The notes beneath the pieces were generated by a model, which was not told the origin of the DNA, ran no database searches, and saw only the letters and a list, made by a program, of their open reading frames with translations. Made by a program: the position numbers and the translations under genes. Source: Falsiroseomonas sp051859025 (GTDB lineage Bacteria > Pseudomonadota > Alphaproteobacteria > Acetobacterales > Acetobacteraceae). From it: a stretch of 64,000 nt of DNA. This document shows positions 43,259 to 51,694 of the stretch, piece after piece (position 1 is the stretch's first letter; each line of letters starts with the position of its first letter). Location of the stretch: assembly GCF_051859025.1 (NCBI RefSeq), contig NZ_JBHYGL010000039.1, positions 124,001 to 188,000 on the forward strand, read 5' to 3'.

Positions 43259-44290
43259 ATGCCCAAAGCCCTGGCACGCCGCGCCCTGGTGGTCGCCGCC
43301 GGCCTGCTTGCCGCCGTCCCCGCCTTCGCCCCACCGGCCTTCGCGCAGGAAAATGTGCGCATGATCCTCAACTGGCGGCTGGAGGGCCCCAACGCCCCCT
43401 TCTTCCTGGCCGAGGATCGCGGCTTCTTCCGGGAGGAAGGGATCACGCTGCGCATGGACCCCGGCGAGGGTTCCTCCGCCCCCATCGGCCGCATCGCGGC
43501 CGGGACCTATGATGCCGGCTTCGGCGACATCAACACGCTGATCGAATTCACCGCCCGCCAGCCGGAACGCCGGGTGGTCACGGCGATGGTCCTCTACACC
43601 CGCCCGCCCATGGCGGTGGTCAGCCTGGCGCGCGCCAACATCACCCGGCCGCAGGACCTGGCCGGCCGCCGAGTCGGCGCGCCGCAGAACGACACGGGCT
43701 TTCGCCTGTTTCCCGCCTTCGCCACCCTGGCGGGCATCGACCCCGCCCGCGTCAACTTCCAATCCGTCACGCCCCAATTGAGGGAGACGCTGCTGGTCCG
43801 TGGCGATGTGGAGGCCGTGACAGGTTTCGATTCCACGGTATGGTTCGGGCTGAAGGGCCTCGGCGTGCGGCGCGAGGATGTCCGCTTCATGTATTACGGC
43901 GACCACGGGGTCGATGTGCTGTCCAACTCCATCCTGGTATCGACCGAGATGGCCGAGCGCCGCCCCCAGGTGGTGGCCGGCCTGGTGCGCGCCATCACCC
44001 GCGGCTGGATCGAGGCGATTCGCGACCCCCGCGCCGCCGTCCAGCACATCGCCCGGCGGGAGGCCCTGCTGGACCCGGCGCTGGAGACCGAGCGCCTGCA
44101 ATGGGTGATCGACAACCAGATCCGCACGCCGGAAGCGCTGGCCAACGGCATCGGCCATGTGGAGCCCGAACGCCTGAACCGCGCCATCGGCATCGTCGCC
44201 CAGGGTTTCAGCCTGCCCCGCGTGCCCGCCGCTTCCGAGATCCTCGATACCCGCTTCCTGCCCGCCGCCGCGCTGCGGCGGATCAACTGA
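43259..44290 (+). CDS. NMT1/THI5-type ABC substrate-binding protein, copy 1
   Basis: 343 residues. Signal peptide of about 31 residues ending FAPPAFAQ, then VRMILNWRLEGPNAPFFLAEDRGFFREEGI, the standard start of NMT1/SsuA-type receptors (sulfonates, pyrimidine precursors, nitrate-like ligands). AAAGGAG precedes the ATG. A similar protein follows directly, probably by tandem duplication. No permease or ATPase is adjacent. Confidence 0.87.
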   Translation: MPKALARRALVVAAGLLAAVPAFAPPAFAQENVRMILNWRLEGPNAPFFLAEDRGFFREEGITLRMDPGEGSSAPIGRIAAGTYDAGFGDINTLIEFTARQPERRVVTAMVLYTRPPMAVVSLARANITRPQDLAGRRVGAPQNDTGFRLFPAFATLAGIDPARVNFQSVTPQLRETLLVRGDVEAVTGFDSTVWFGLKGLGVRREDVRFMYYGDHGVDVLSNSILVSTEMAERRPQVVAGLVRAITRGWIEAIRDPRAAVQHIARREALLDPALETERLQWVIDNQIRTPEALANGIGHVEPERLNRAIGIVAQGFSLPRVPAASEILDTRFLPAAALRRIN

Positions 44291-44318
44291 CGCCAGTCCC
44301 AAGGAAAGACCAAGGACC

Positions 44319-45344
44319 ATGACCAGTCTCAACCGCCGCACCCTTCTGGCCACCGCCGCCGGCGCGGCCCTGTCCCTGCCCACCATCCGCACCGCCGCCG
44401 CGCAATCCGCCGTCCGCTTCACGCTGGACTGGGCGCTGCAGGGCAACCACGGCATGTGGTCGCTGGCCGAGGATCGCGGCATCTTCCGCCGCGAACAGCT
44501 GGCCGTCCGCATGGATCGCGGCTTCGGCTCCGGCGATGCGCTGGTGAAGGTGGGCTCCGGTGCCTACGACATCGGCTTCGCGGATTTCTCCGGCGCAGTG
44601 AAGTTCAACGCGGAAAACCCGGCCAGCCGCCTGGTCATGCTCTATCCGGTGTTCGACCGCACCGCCGCCGCCATCGTCACCATGAAGGGCCGCGGCATCG
44701 AGAAGCCGCAGGACGTCGTCGGCAAGAACCTGGGCGCGCCGGAAGGCGAGGGTTCGCGCCTGCTCTTCCCAGCCTTCGCCCGCGTCGCCGGCATCGATGC
44801 CAGCCGCGTGCGCTGGACCTCCATGGCCGCCAACCTGCGTGACACCATGCTGCGCACCCGCCAGGTCGATGCCGTCACGGGCTTCCTGTTCACCGTGCAC
44901 TTCAACCTGGTCGGCCTCGGCATCCCGGAGGATGACATCCTCTCCTGGCCCTATGCCGAGAACGGCCTCGACCTCTACGGCTCGGGCGTCTTCTGCCGCG
45001 CGGATTGGCTGGAGCGGAATGGCGAAGTGGCTTCCCGCTTCGTGAAGGCCTCCATCGATGGCCTCAAGCTGCTGCTGAACGACGTGCCCGGCGGCATGGC
45101 CAGCCTGAAGCGCCGCGAGCCCCTGTTCGACGAAGCGCTGGAAGCCCGCCGCTTCGCGATGACGCGCGACCGCTCCATCATCACCCCCAACAGCCGCCAG
45201 CACGGCATGGGGCATGTGGACATGGCCCGCGCGCAGCAGCTGGTGACGGTGAACGCGGAAGCGCTGGGCGTCGCCAACCCGCCCGCCGCCAGCACCATGT
45301 TCACCGACCGCTACCTGCCGCCGGCCTCCGAACGCCGCCTGTAA
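44319..45344 (+). CDS. NMT1/THI5-type ABC substrate-binding protein, copy 2
   Basis: 341 residues. Tat-like signal LNRRTLLATAAGAALSL, then VRFTLDWALQGNHGMWSLAEDRGIFRREQL. Shares with copy 1 the AEDRG block, an R-x-GAP motif and an NLR/LRET-type region before the hinge, but is clearly diverged, so the two may bind different but related ligands. Followed after a hairpin-rich gap by an amidohydrolase, which hints at a nitrogenous ring compound. Confidence 0.87.
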   Translation: MTSLNRRTLLATAAGAALSLPTIRTAAAQSAVRFTLDWALQGNHGMWSLAEDRGIFRREQLAVRMDRGFGSGDALVKVGSGAYDIGFADFSGAVKFNAENPASRLVMLYPVFDRTAAAIVTMKGRGIEKPQDVVGKNLGAPEGEGSRLLFPAFARVAGIDASRVRWTSMAANLRDTMLRTRQVDAVTGFLFTVHFNLVGLGIPEDDILSWPYAENGLDLYGSGVFCRADWLERNGEVASRFVKASIDGLKLLLNDVPGGMASLKRREPLFDEALEARRFAMTRDRSIITPNSRQHGMGHVDMARAQQLVTVNAEALGVANPPAASTMFTDRYLPPASERRL

Positions 45345-45355
45345 GATCGCGATCC

Positions 45356-45406
45356 CCCTCCCCCGCGCTTGCGGGGGAGGGTCGGGGTGGGGGTAACGCC
45401 CACCCC
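45356..45406. repeat. REP-like double hairpin element
   Basis: Two stem-loops in a row: CCCTCCCCCGC/GCGGGGGAGGG (45356-45366 with 45371-45381, 4-nt loop) and GGGGTGGG/CCCACCCC (45384-45391 with 45399-45406). The wording closely resembles short palindromic repeats found between genes in many GC-rich proteobacteria. It fills the gap between the binding protein and amidohydrolase genes and could attenuate transcription. Only one copy is seen in this window. Confidence 0.6.
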
Positions 45407-45430
45407 TCCCATCCCGGAGGACCCTCCCGC

Positions 45431-46927
45431 ATGCCCGCCCCCGCCACGCTGCTCACCGGCGCGCGTGTCCTCGCGCCCGACGCCCTTTCCGCGCCGCTCG
45501 CCGATGTGCTGGTCAGGGATGGCCGCATCGAAGCCGTCCTGCCGCCCGGCACCGCGGTGGAAGGCGCGCAGGTCTTCGACGCTGCGAAGCGCCTCATCAT
45601 CCCGGGCCTGGTCAACGGCCATACCCATGGCCATGGCGGCCTGGCCAAGGGTGCGGGCGACAAATGGGACCTGCCCCTGCTGCTGGCGCACGCGCCCTGG
45701 ATCAGCGGCGGCCGGGTGCTGCGGGACAAGTGGCTGTCCACCGCGCTCAACGCGGTCGAGAATCTGAAGAAGGGCTGCACCGCCGTCTTCGACCTGCCCG
45801 CCGAATTCCCCTGCCCGACGGTGGAGGGGCTGGACGCCATGGCGGATGCCTACGCCACCGTCGGCCTGCGCGCGATCCTGGCGCCGATGGTCAGCGACCT
45901 CACCTTCTTCCAGGCGACGCCCGGCCTGCCCGAATCCCTGCCCGACAGCCTGCGTCCGCGGGCCGAGGCCATGCGCATGCCCGCGCCGCAGCAGATCCTG
46001 GACGCGATCGCCGCCGCGGCGAAGTCCTGGTCCTATGGCTCGAAGGGCATCGTGCTGGGCTGCGCGCCCACCATCCCCCTGCATTGCACCGACGACTTCA
46101 TGAAGGGCTGCCGGACGCTCGCCGCCGAGCACGGCATGCGGATGCAGACCCATGTCGCCGAAAGCCGATTCCAGGCGGCCGGTGGCGTGTTGCGCTACGA
46201 TGGCGCGACAATGCTGGAACACATGGACCGGCTCGGCCTGGTGGGGGATTGGTTCAGCGTCGCCCATGGCGTCTGGCTGACGGACAGCGACCTCGACCTG
46301 CTGGCGAAGCGCGGCGGCGGCCTTTCCCACAACCCCGGCGCCAATATGCGCCTCTCCTCCGGCATCGCCCCGGCGCGCAAGGCCATCAGGGCCGGCGTGA
46401 CGGTCGGCATCGGCACGGATGGATCCTCCTCCTCCGATAACCAGAACATGTTCGAATCCATGCGCCTGGCCGCCTTCGCTTCCCGCCTCTGGGAGGATTC
46501 GGAGGATGACGACTGGCTCGGCACGGCGGAGACGGTGCGCCTCGCGACCGCCGGTTCCACGAAGCTCCTCGGCCTCGATGGCGGGGTGATCGAGGCGGGG
46601 CGCGCCGCGGACCTCGTGCTGCTCGACCTCGACCACATCAACTGGGCGCCGCTCAACGATGCCGCCAACCAACTGGTCTGGACCGAGGATGGCGCCGCCG
46701 TCGTCGATGTGATGATCGGCGGCGAATGGAAGCTGCGGGACCGCAAGGTGCTGGGCCTCGATGAGGCGAAGCTGGCGGCGGAGGCGAACGAGGCCGCGGA
46801 GCGGCTGCGCGGCGTGAACGCCGAGGTGAAGGCCTGGTGCCACGAGGTGGCGCCGCATGTCGCCTGCCATTGCCGGTCCCTCGCCAAGGGCTGGACCAAG
46901 TCGAAGCGCCTGTTGCGCGCGGAATAA
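45431..46927 (+). CDS. Amidohydrolase of the ATZ/TRZ (deaminase) group
   Basis: 498 residues, TIM-barrel hydrolase. Metal motif GHTHGHGG with His64 and His66, then QTHVAES, VAHGVWLTDSDL and GIGTDGSSSSDNQN, the pattern of guanine/triazine/cytosine-type deaminases and chlorohydrolases. GGAGG precedes the ATG at 45431. The long C-terminus ends in a Cys/His-containing tail (WCHEVAPHVACHC), which is unusual. Context with a dihydroorotase-like enzyme suggests attack on a purine, pyrimidine or triazine-like ring. Confidence 0.87.
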   Translation: MPAPATLLTGARVLAPDALSAPLADVLVRDGRIEAVLPPGTAVEGAQVFDAAKRLIIPGLVNGHTHGHGGLAKGAGDKWDLPLLLAHAPWISGGRVLRDKWLSTALNAVENLKKGCTAVFDLPAEFPCPTVEGLDAMADAYATVGLRAILAPMVSDLTFFQATPGLPESLPDSLRPRAEAMRMPAPQQILDAIAAAAKSWSYGSKGIVLGCAPTIPLHCTDDFMKGCRTLAAEHGMRMQTHVAESRFQAAGGVLRYDGATMLEHMDRLGLVGDWFSVAHGVWLTDSDLDLLAKRGGGLSHNPGANMRLSSGIAPARKAIRAGVTVGIGTDGSSSSDNQNMFESMRLAAFASRLWEDSEDDDWLGTAETVRLATAGSTKLLGLDGGVIEAGRAADLVLLDLDHINWAPLNDAANQLVWTEDGAAVVDVMIGGEWKLRDRKVLGLDEAKLAAEANEAAERLRGVNAEVKAWCHEVAPHVACHCRSLAKGWTKSKRLLRAE

Positions 46928-46940
46928 GGGAATCGCCGTG

Positions 46941-47720
46941 ATGCTGCTGAAGGACCGCGTGGCCGTCGTGACCGGCCCCGCCAAGGGAATGGGCGCCGCC
47001 TGCACCAAGCTGCTGGCCGAACATGGCGCAGATCTCGCGCTGGTCGGCCGCGACACCAAGGCGATCGAGGAAGTCCAGGCGGAATGCCGCGCCCTGGGCC
47101 GCCGGGCGGAGATTTTCTTTTGTGACCTGATGGATTCCGCCAGCGTGGACACGATGGCGACGTCGGTGCTCTCCGCCTTCGGCCGCTGCGACGTCCTGGT
47201 CAACATCGCCGGCGGCCGAGGCCCCCTCGGCAAGACGTTCTGGGAGACGACGCCGCAGGAATTCGACGATATCCTGCGCCTGAACGTCACCGGCTGCTTC
47301 ATGACGATGCGCGCCTTCGCGCCCAGCATGATCGCGGCGAAACGGGGCAAGATCGTCAATGTCGGCGGCACCTTCGGCCTGCGCGGCCGCGCCGGGCGCA
47401 GCGCCTATTCCGCCAGCAAATGGGGGCTGCGCGGCATCACCAAATCAGCGGCGCTCGAACTCGGGCCCTACGACATCAATGTGAACTGCGTCTGCCCCGG
47501 CATGGTGGAAGGCCCGCGCTTCGAACAGGTGCGCGCGACCATGGCGCGGAAGGAAGGCATCAGCATCGAGGATGCCCGCCGCAAGCACGCTTCCGAATAC
47601 GCGCTTCAGCGGATAAGCACCGACATGGACGTCGCGAATGCCGTGCTGTTCCTGGCCTCCGACATGTCCCGCCAGACCACGGGCCAGGACCTCGCCGTCG
47701 ATGGCGGCTGGGTGATCTGA
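46941..47720 (+). CDS. SDR-family oxidoreductase
   Basis: 259 residues, short-chain dehydrogenase. Cofactor motif TGPAKGMG at 11-18, NIAGG at 88-92, and the YSASK active site with Tyr156 and Lys160. The usual Ser 13 residues before the Tyr is Gly143 (next residue Thr144), so catalysis may be altered or Thr may substitute. ATG at 46941 is used; a GTG one codon earlier is possible. Thirteen nt after the amidohydrolase, so likely the same transcript. Confidence 0.88.
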   Translation: MLLKDRVAVVTGPAKGMGAACTKLLAEHGADLALVGRDTKAIEEVQAECRALGRRAEIFFCDLMDSASVDTMATSVLSAFGRCDVLVNIAGGRGPLGKTFWETTPQEFDDILRLNVTGCFMTMRAFAPSMIAAKRGKIVNVGGTFGLRGRAGRSAYSASKWGLRGITKSAALELGPYDINVNCVCPGMVEGPRFEQVRATMARKEGISIEDARRKHASEYALQRISTDMDVANAVLFLASDMSRQTTGQDLAVDGGWVI

Positions 47721-47746
47721 ACCTTTTCCAAGCCCTCAAACGCCGG

Positions 47747-47822
47747 GCGCGCGCATCCGCGCGCTTGGCTTCGCGGCACTTGCCGCGGGCCGCATTCGCG
47801 GCCTCGGCCCGCATCGCGGGCC
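47747..47822. repeat. Array of four consecutive short hairpins
   Basis: Between the SDR and dihydroorotase-like genes lie four adjacent perfect stems: GCGCGC pairs (47747-47764), CGCGGCA/TGCCGCG (47772-47787), GGCCGC/GCGGCC (47788-47803) and GGCCCGC/GCGGGCC (47806-47822), each with a 2-6 nt loop. It may be an intergenic palindromic element, a processing site or a Rho-independent pause cluster. Confidence 0.7.
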
Positions 47823-47847
47823 GCCCAGGAAGGAACCGCACGACGCC

Positions 47848-49287
47848 ATGACCGACACTACCTTCCTCGCAGATCTCCTCATCACCGGCGGCACGGTGGT
47901 GAATGAGACCGGCCGCTTCACCGCCGATGTCGCGGTGAAGGACGGCCTCATCGCCTTCGTGGGCCACCCGGCCTTCGCGCCCAAGGCCGCCACGACCATC
48001 GATGCGCGCGGAAAATTCGTCATCCCCGGCGCCATCGACGTCCACACCCATATCCGCGAACCCGGCATGGAGCAGAAGGAGGATTGGCGCACCGGCACCC
48101 GCGCCGCCGCCGCCGGTGGCGTCACCACCGTCTTCGACATGCCGAACACCGAACCCGCCATCGCGACGGTGGAGGCCTTCAACGCCAAGCGCCAGGCCGC
48201 CGAACGCCAGGCCATCGTCAACTACGGCCTCTACGGCATTCTCGACGAACGCTCGATCGACCATCTGCCGGCGCTGGCAGAGGCCGGGGTGATCGGCTTC
48301 AAGCTCTTCTACGGCAACACCACCGGCAACAACCCCGCCCCCAATGACGGCGCGGTGCTGGAGGGGTTCGAGATCCTGGCCGAACTCGGTCTCCGCTGCT
48401 CCATCCATGCCGAGAACTCCCCGATCCTGTTCTGGCGGGAGAACCGGATGAAGGCGGCGGGCCGCGACGACGCCTTTGCGCATCTGGCCGCCCGCACGGA
48501 TGTCGCCGCGCTGGAAAGCCTCAACCGCTCCATCACCCTGTCGGAATGGACGGGCGCGCGCATCCACATCGTCCATGAAAGCTGCATGCGCAGCATTCCC
48601 ATCATCCGGGACGCCAAGGCGCGCGGCGTGCCCATCACGGTGGAGACTTGCCCGCAATACGTGATCATCGCGGCGGAGGATCTGACCGACGACGCCGCCC
48701 GCATCGGCCGCCTCAACCCACCGATCCGGGAAGGACGGCAGCGGGAGCCAATCCTGCAGGCGCTGCTGGACGGCACGATCGACATCCTCGGCACCGACCA
48801 CGCGCCGCATGCGATGGAGGAGAAGCAGCGCCCGTCCTTCTGGGACAATGCCTGCGGCTTCCCGGGCGTCGAGACCTCCATGCCCCTCATGCTGACCTTC
48901 GTGCATGAGGGGCGGATGACGATGGAGCAGTATGTCCGCATGGCCGGCAGCGGGCCCGCCAAGGCCTTCGGCCTCTATCCCCGCAAGGGCGTCATCCAGC
49001 CCGGCGCGGATGCCGACATCGCCATCGTCGATCCCGCGAAGCGCGGTACCATCCGCGGCGCAGACCTCCACAGTGAACGCAGCCGCTTCACGCCCTTCGA
49101 GGGGATGGAGACGGTCGGCGCCCCCGTCGCCACCATCGTCCGCGGCCGCGTGGTGATGCAGGACGGCAAGGTGCTGGATGCGCCGGGCTGGGGAAGGATG
49201 GAACGGCCCGCGATGCCGAAGCCGGAGCCCCGCAACCTGGCCGCCTCCACCAGGGCGATCCTCCGGCCGGATTCGTATTCCTGGTAG
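47848..49287 (+). CDS. Dihydroorotase/allantoinase-like cyclic amidohydrolase
   Basis: 479 residues. Full binuclear metal set of the cyclic amidohydrolase family: His66 and His68 (DVHTHIREPG), Lys152 (IGFKLFYGNT, to be carboxylated), His187 (IHAEN), His243 (HIVHES) and Asp317 (GTDHAPH). The enzyme opens a cyclic amide such as dihydroorotate, allantoin or dihydropyrimidine. It is unlikely to be the housekeeping dihydroorotase because it lies with catabolic genes and binding proteins, but this is inference. GGAAGGAA lies upstream of the ATG. Confidence 0.9.
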   Translation: MTDTTFLADLLITGGTVVNETGRFTADVAVKDGLIAFVGHPAFAPKAATTIDARGKFVIPGAIDVHTHIREPGMEQKEDWRTGTRAAAAGGVTTVFDMPNTEPAIATVEAFNAKRQAAERQAIVNYGLYGILDERSIDHLPALAEAGVIGFKLFYGNTTGNNPAPNDGAVLEGFEILAELGLRCSIHAENSPILFWRENRMKAAGRDDAFAHLAARTDVAALESLNRSITLSEWTGARIHIVHESCMRSIPIIRDAKARGVPITVETCPQYVIIAAEDLTDDAARIGRLNPPIREGRQREPILQALLDGTIDILGTDHAPHAMEEKQRPSFWDNACGFPGVETSMPLMLTFVHEGRMTMEQYVRMAGSGPAKAFGLYPRKGVIQPGADADIAIVDPAKRGTIRGADLHSERSRFTPFEGMETVGAPVATIVRGRVVMQDGKVLDAPGWGRMERPAMPKPEPRNLAASTRAILRPDSYSW

Positions 49288-49294
49288 CGGCAAG

Positions 49295-49323
49295 CCGCCG
49301 ATTCCGCCCTGGCGGATCGGCGG
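49295..49323 (+). terminator. Hairpin after the dihydroorotase-like gene
   Basis: CCGCCGAT (49295-49302) pairs perfectly with ATCGGCGG (49316-49323), with a second short inner GC stem. It starts 8 nt after the stop codon. No U-run follows, so it may act with Rho or as a 3' stabiliser. Confidence 0.45.
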
Positions 49324-49374
49324 TCCTGTCGCAATATGGTCAACGAACCGTCATCCCAGCCGGAGCCGCTCGCC

Positions 49375-50343
49375 ATGCCCTTCCCCCGCCGCTCCCTCCT
49401 GGCCGCGAGCCTGCTCGCGCCCATCGCCGCCGGCGCGCAGACGCCCGCCGCCCGCTTCCCCATGCCGGAGCGGGGCCGCCGCCCCTGGGCGCAGCAGATC
49501 AGCACGCTGCGCATCGGCGTCCTGGGCGGAGAGAATGAGGCCGACCGCATCGGCCGCTATGGCGGCTATGCGCGGCTGATCGAGGAGACCTTCGGCGTCC
49601 CCGTCCGTCTCTTCCAGGCCAGCGACTATGGCGGCGTGGTCCAGGCCTTCGCCGGCCGGCACATCGAGATCGCGAGCATGTCGCCCGCCGCCTATGCCGC
49701 CTCCTGGATGGAATCCAACGGCAATGTCGAGCCCATCCTGAAGACGCAGGAGGCCGATGGCAGCACCAGCTACATCGCCGTGATGTACACCCGCGCCGAC
49801 AGCGGCATCACCAGCCTGGAACAGATGCGCGGCCGGTCCATGGCCTGGGCGGACCCGAACAGTGCCAGCGGCTTCCTGATCCCCCGCGCCGCACTCCGCC
49901 AGGCCGGCGTGAACCCGGAAGCCTTCTTCGGCCGCACCGGCTTCGCCGGCGGGCATGAACAGGCCATCGTCGCCGTGATGGGCCGGCAATTCGATGCCGG
50001 CGTCACCTGGGCATCCGGCGTCGGCAATGCGGAGGATGGCTTCAACCGCGGCATGCTGCGCGCGACGGCGGAGAAGGGGATGATCAACATGCGTGACATC
50101 CGCATCATCTGGCGCAGCGGCCCGATCGAGAACGGCCCGATCGTCGTCCGCAAGGATCTGCCCCAGTCCTTCAAGGACGACATGGTGGCCTTCCACCTGG
50201 CCCTGCCCGCCGCGGCGCCGGAGATCCACCGCGCGGTGGAACGCGGCAACGTCATCGGCTGGGTGCCCGCGCGGCATGAGGAATACGAGCTTTTCCTGCA
50301 GATGCGCCGGGAAGAAGCCGCGGAGCGCCGCCGGCGTAACTGA
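49375..50343 (+). CDS. PhnD-type phosphate/phosphonate-family substrate-binding protein
   Basis: 322 residues. Tat-like PFPRRSLLAASLLAP signal, then LRIGVLGGENEADRIGRYGGYARLIEE, the opening of PhnD-type proteins, plus SMAWADPNSASGFLIPRAAL, the family's best-known motif. Relatives bind phosphonates, phosphite or other oxyanions. ATG at 49375 has GGAG upstream; ATG at 49336 is less likely. No phn permease, ATPase or lyase genes are near. Confidence 0.9.
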   Translation: MPFPRRSLLAASLLAPIAAGAQTPAARFPMPERGRRPWAQQISTLRIGVLGGENEADRIGRYGGYARLIEETFGVPVRLFQASDYGGVVQAFAGRHIEIASMSPAAYAASWMESNGNVEPILKTQEADGSTSYIAVMYTRADSGITSLEQMRGRSMAWADPNSASGFLIPRAALRQAGVNPEAFFGRTGFAGGHEQAIVAVMGRQFDAGVTWASGVGNAEDGFNRGMLRATAEKGMINMRDIRIIWRSGPIENGPIVVRKDLPQSFKDDMVAFHLALPAAAPEIHRAVERGNVIGWVPARHEEYELFLQMRREEAAERRRRN

Positions 50344-50354
50344 GGCGCCTTGGC

Positions 50355-50379
50355 GGGGGGCGGCACGCAGCCGCCCCCC
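50355..50379. terminator. Bidirectional hairpin between convergent genes
   Basis: A perfect 10-bp stem GGGGGGCGGC/GCCGCCCCCC with a 5-nt loop sits in the 43-nt gap between the PhnD-type gene and the convergent Bug gene. No U-run on either side. Confidence 0.55.
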
Positions 50380-50386
50380 GGCCCGA

Positions 50387-51382
50387 TCAATCGACCGTCG
50401 CCCGCGCGTCCCGCACCACCTGCGCCCAGCGCGCCACGTCACGCTCCTGCACCGCACGGAACTCGGCGGGGGTGCGGACCGTCGGCGGGTCGATGCCCTG
50501 GGTGTCGATCAGCCAGCGGCGGAACTCAGGCTCCTCGATGATCTTCACGATCTCCTCGTTCAGCCGGCGCGTGATCGCCTCCGGCAGGCCGGGCGGGCCG
50601 AAGACGCCGTACCAGGTCGTGCTCTCGAAATCCGGCAGGCCACAGGCCTCCGCCACCGTCGGCACATCAGGCAGAGCTGCGATGCGCGCCCGCGTCGTCA
50701 CCGCCAGGCCGCGCACTGCGCCCTGCTGGATCATGCCCATGGCGGGCCCGACCTGGTTGAAGAAGAAGTCGGTCTGCCCGCCCAGCAGCGACGTCACCGC
50801 CCCCGGCTGCCCCGGGAAGGGCACATGCACCACGTCCAGCCCCGCCCGCGCCGCGAACAAGGCGCCCGCGAGGTGGGTGGAGGCGCCATTCCCCGTGCTC
50901 GGATAGTTCAGCGCCCCAGGCCGCGCCTTCGCATCCGCGACCACGTCCTGGCAGGTCCGGTAATTCGGCCGCCGCTCGATGCTCGTCGTCATGATGTTCG
51001 GCACGTCGCCGAGATGCGCGATCGGCGTGAAGTCCGTCATGACGTTGAAGGGCAGCCGCCGGTAGAGCGCCTGGTTGATGGCGTGGGTGCCGGCGGTGGC
51101 GAACAGGATCAGGTAGCCATCCGGCCGTGCCTTGGCGACGACGTCGGACGCGATATTGCCCCCCGCGCCCACCCGGTTGTTCACCACGACGGGCTGGCCG
51201 AGTGCCCGGCTCAACGGCCCCGCCAGGCGGCGCTGGTAGATGTCCACGCCCGACCCGTTGGGGAAGCCCGCCAGGAACTCGATCGGCCGGTTCGGCCAGG
51301 GTGCCTCCTGCGCCATGGCCGCCGGCGAGGCGCAGCCCAGCAGCGCGAGGAAGGGGGCAAGCAGGCGTCGACTGATGCTCAT
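50387..51382 (-). CDS. Tripartite tricarboxylate transporter binding protein (Bug/TctC family)
   Basis: 331 residues. Signal with SISRRLLAPFLALLGC and AAMAQ, then PWPNRPIEFLAGFPNGSGVDIYQRRLAG, VVVNNRVGAGGNIASDVVAKA and YPSTGNGASTHLAGALF, all Bug hallmarks. Stands alone on the minus strand, convergent with the PhnD-type gene. Only distantly like the Bug protein at 12476-13444. Confidence 0.93.
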   Translation of the reverse strand: MSISRRLLAPFLALLGCASPAAMAQEAPWPNRPIEFLAGFPNGSGVDIYQRRLAGPLSRALGQPVVVNNRVGAGGNIASDVVAKARPDGYLILFATAGTHAINQALYRRLPFNVMTDFTPIAHLGDVPNIMTTSIERRPNYRTCQDVVADAKARPGALNYPSTGNGASTHLAGALFAARAGLDVVHVPFPGQPGAVTSLLGGQTDFFFNQVGPAMGMIQQGAVRGLAVTTRARIAALPDVPTVAEACGLPDFESTTWYGVFGPPGLPEAITRRLNEEIVKIIEEPEFRRWLIDTQGIDPPTVRTPAEFRAVQERDVARWAQVVRDARATVD

Positions 51383-51694
51383 GGTGACTCCCGGCCCGAG
51401 GCGCCTCAGGCAATGATCTCAAGCTCCGCGGCCGTCGGGGCAGGAACGCCGGGGGATGACGACGGCCAAGGGGCCGCTGTCGCTTCCATCGGTGTCCCGC
51501 CACAGGCGACCGCGGTCGATTTGATAGATGAACCGGACACCGGCGCCGGGCGCAACCCCGCTTCTCGTGTGCGCCGTGGACGAGCCTCGATCATCGCGGC
51601 CAAGCGGCAATCGGCACGCGATGGCGGTTCGTCGTTGTCCGCCCGCCGCGGTGGCCTGCTTGCCGGACGGCACGCGCCGCGCGACGCTTCGTGC
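51383..51694. other. 312-nt divergent intergenic region
   Basis: Separates the minus-strand Bug gene from the plus-strand Asp/Glu racemase-like gene and should hold both promoters. Reading frames cross it on both strands but none shows a ribosome site or a protein-like pattern that I trust. I see no clear -35/-10 pair, palindrome or RNA structure. Confidence 0.5.

Noticed and set aside
41810..44512. 900-codon minus-strand frame opposite the FAD oxidase and binding protein
   Set aside because: No protein-like motifs; antisense to two recognised families.
47848..49287. Housekeeping dihydroorotase pyrC
   Set aside because: Placed among catabolic genes and with an allantoinase/hydantoinase-like layout; no pyrimidine synthesis neighbours. 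Cannot be fully excluded.
50093..51694. Upstream extension of the racemase-family frame as a fusion protein
   Set aside because: The extension is antisense to the Bug gene and low complexity; family similarity begins after the ATG at 51695.
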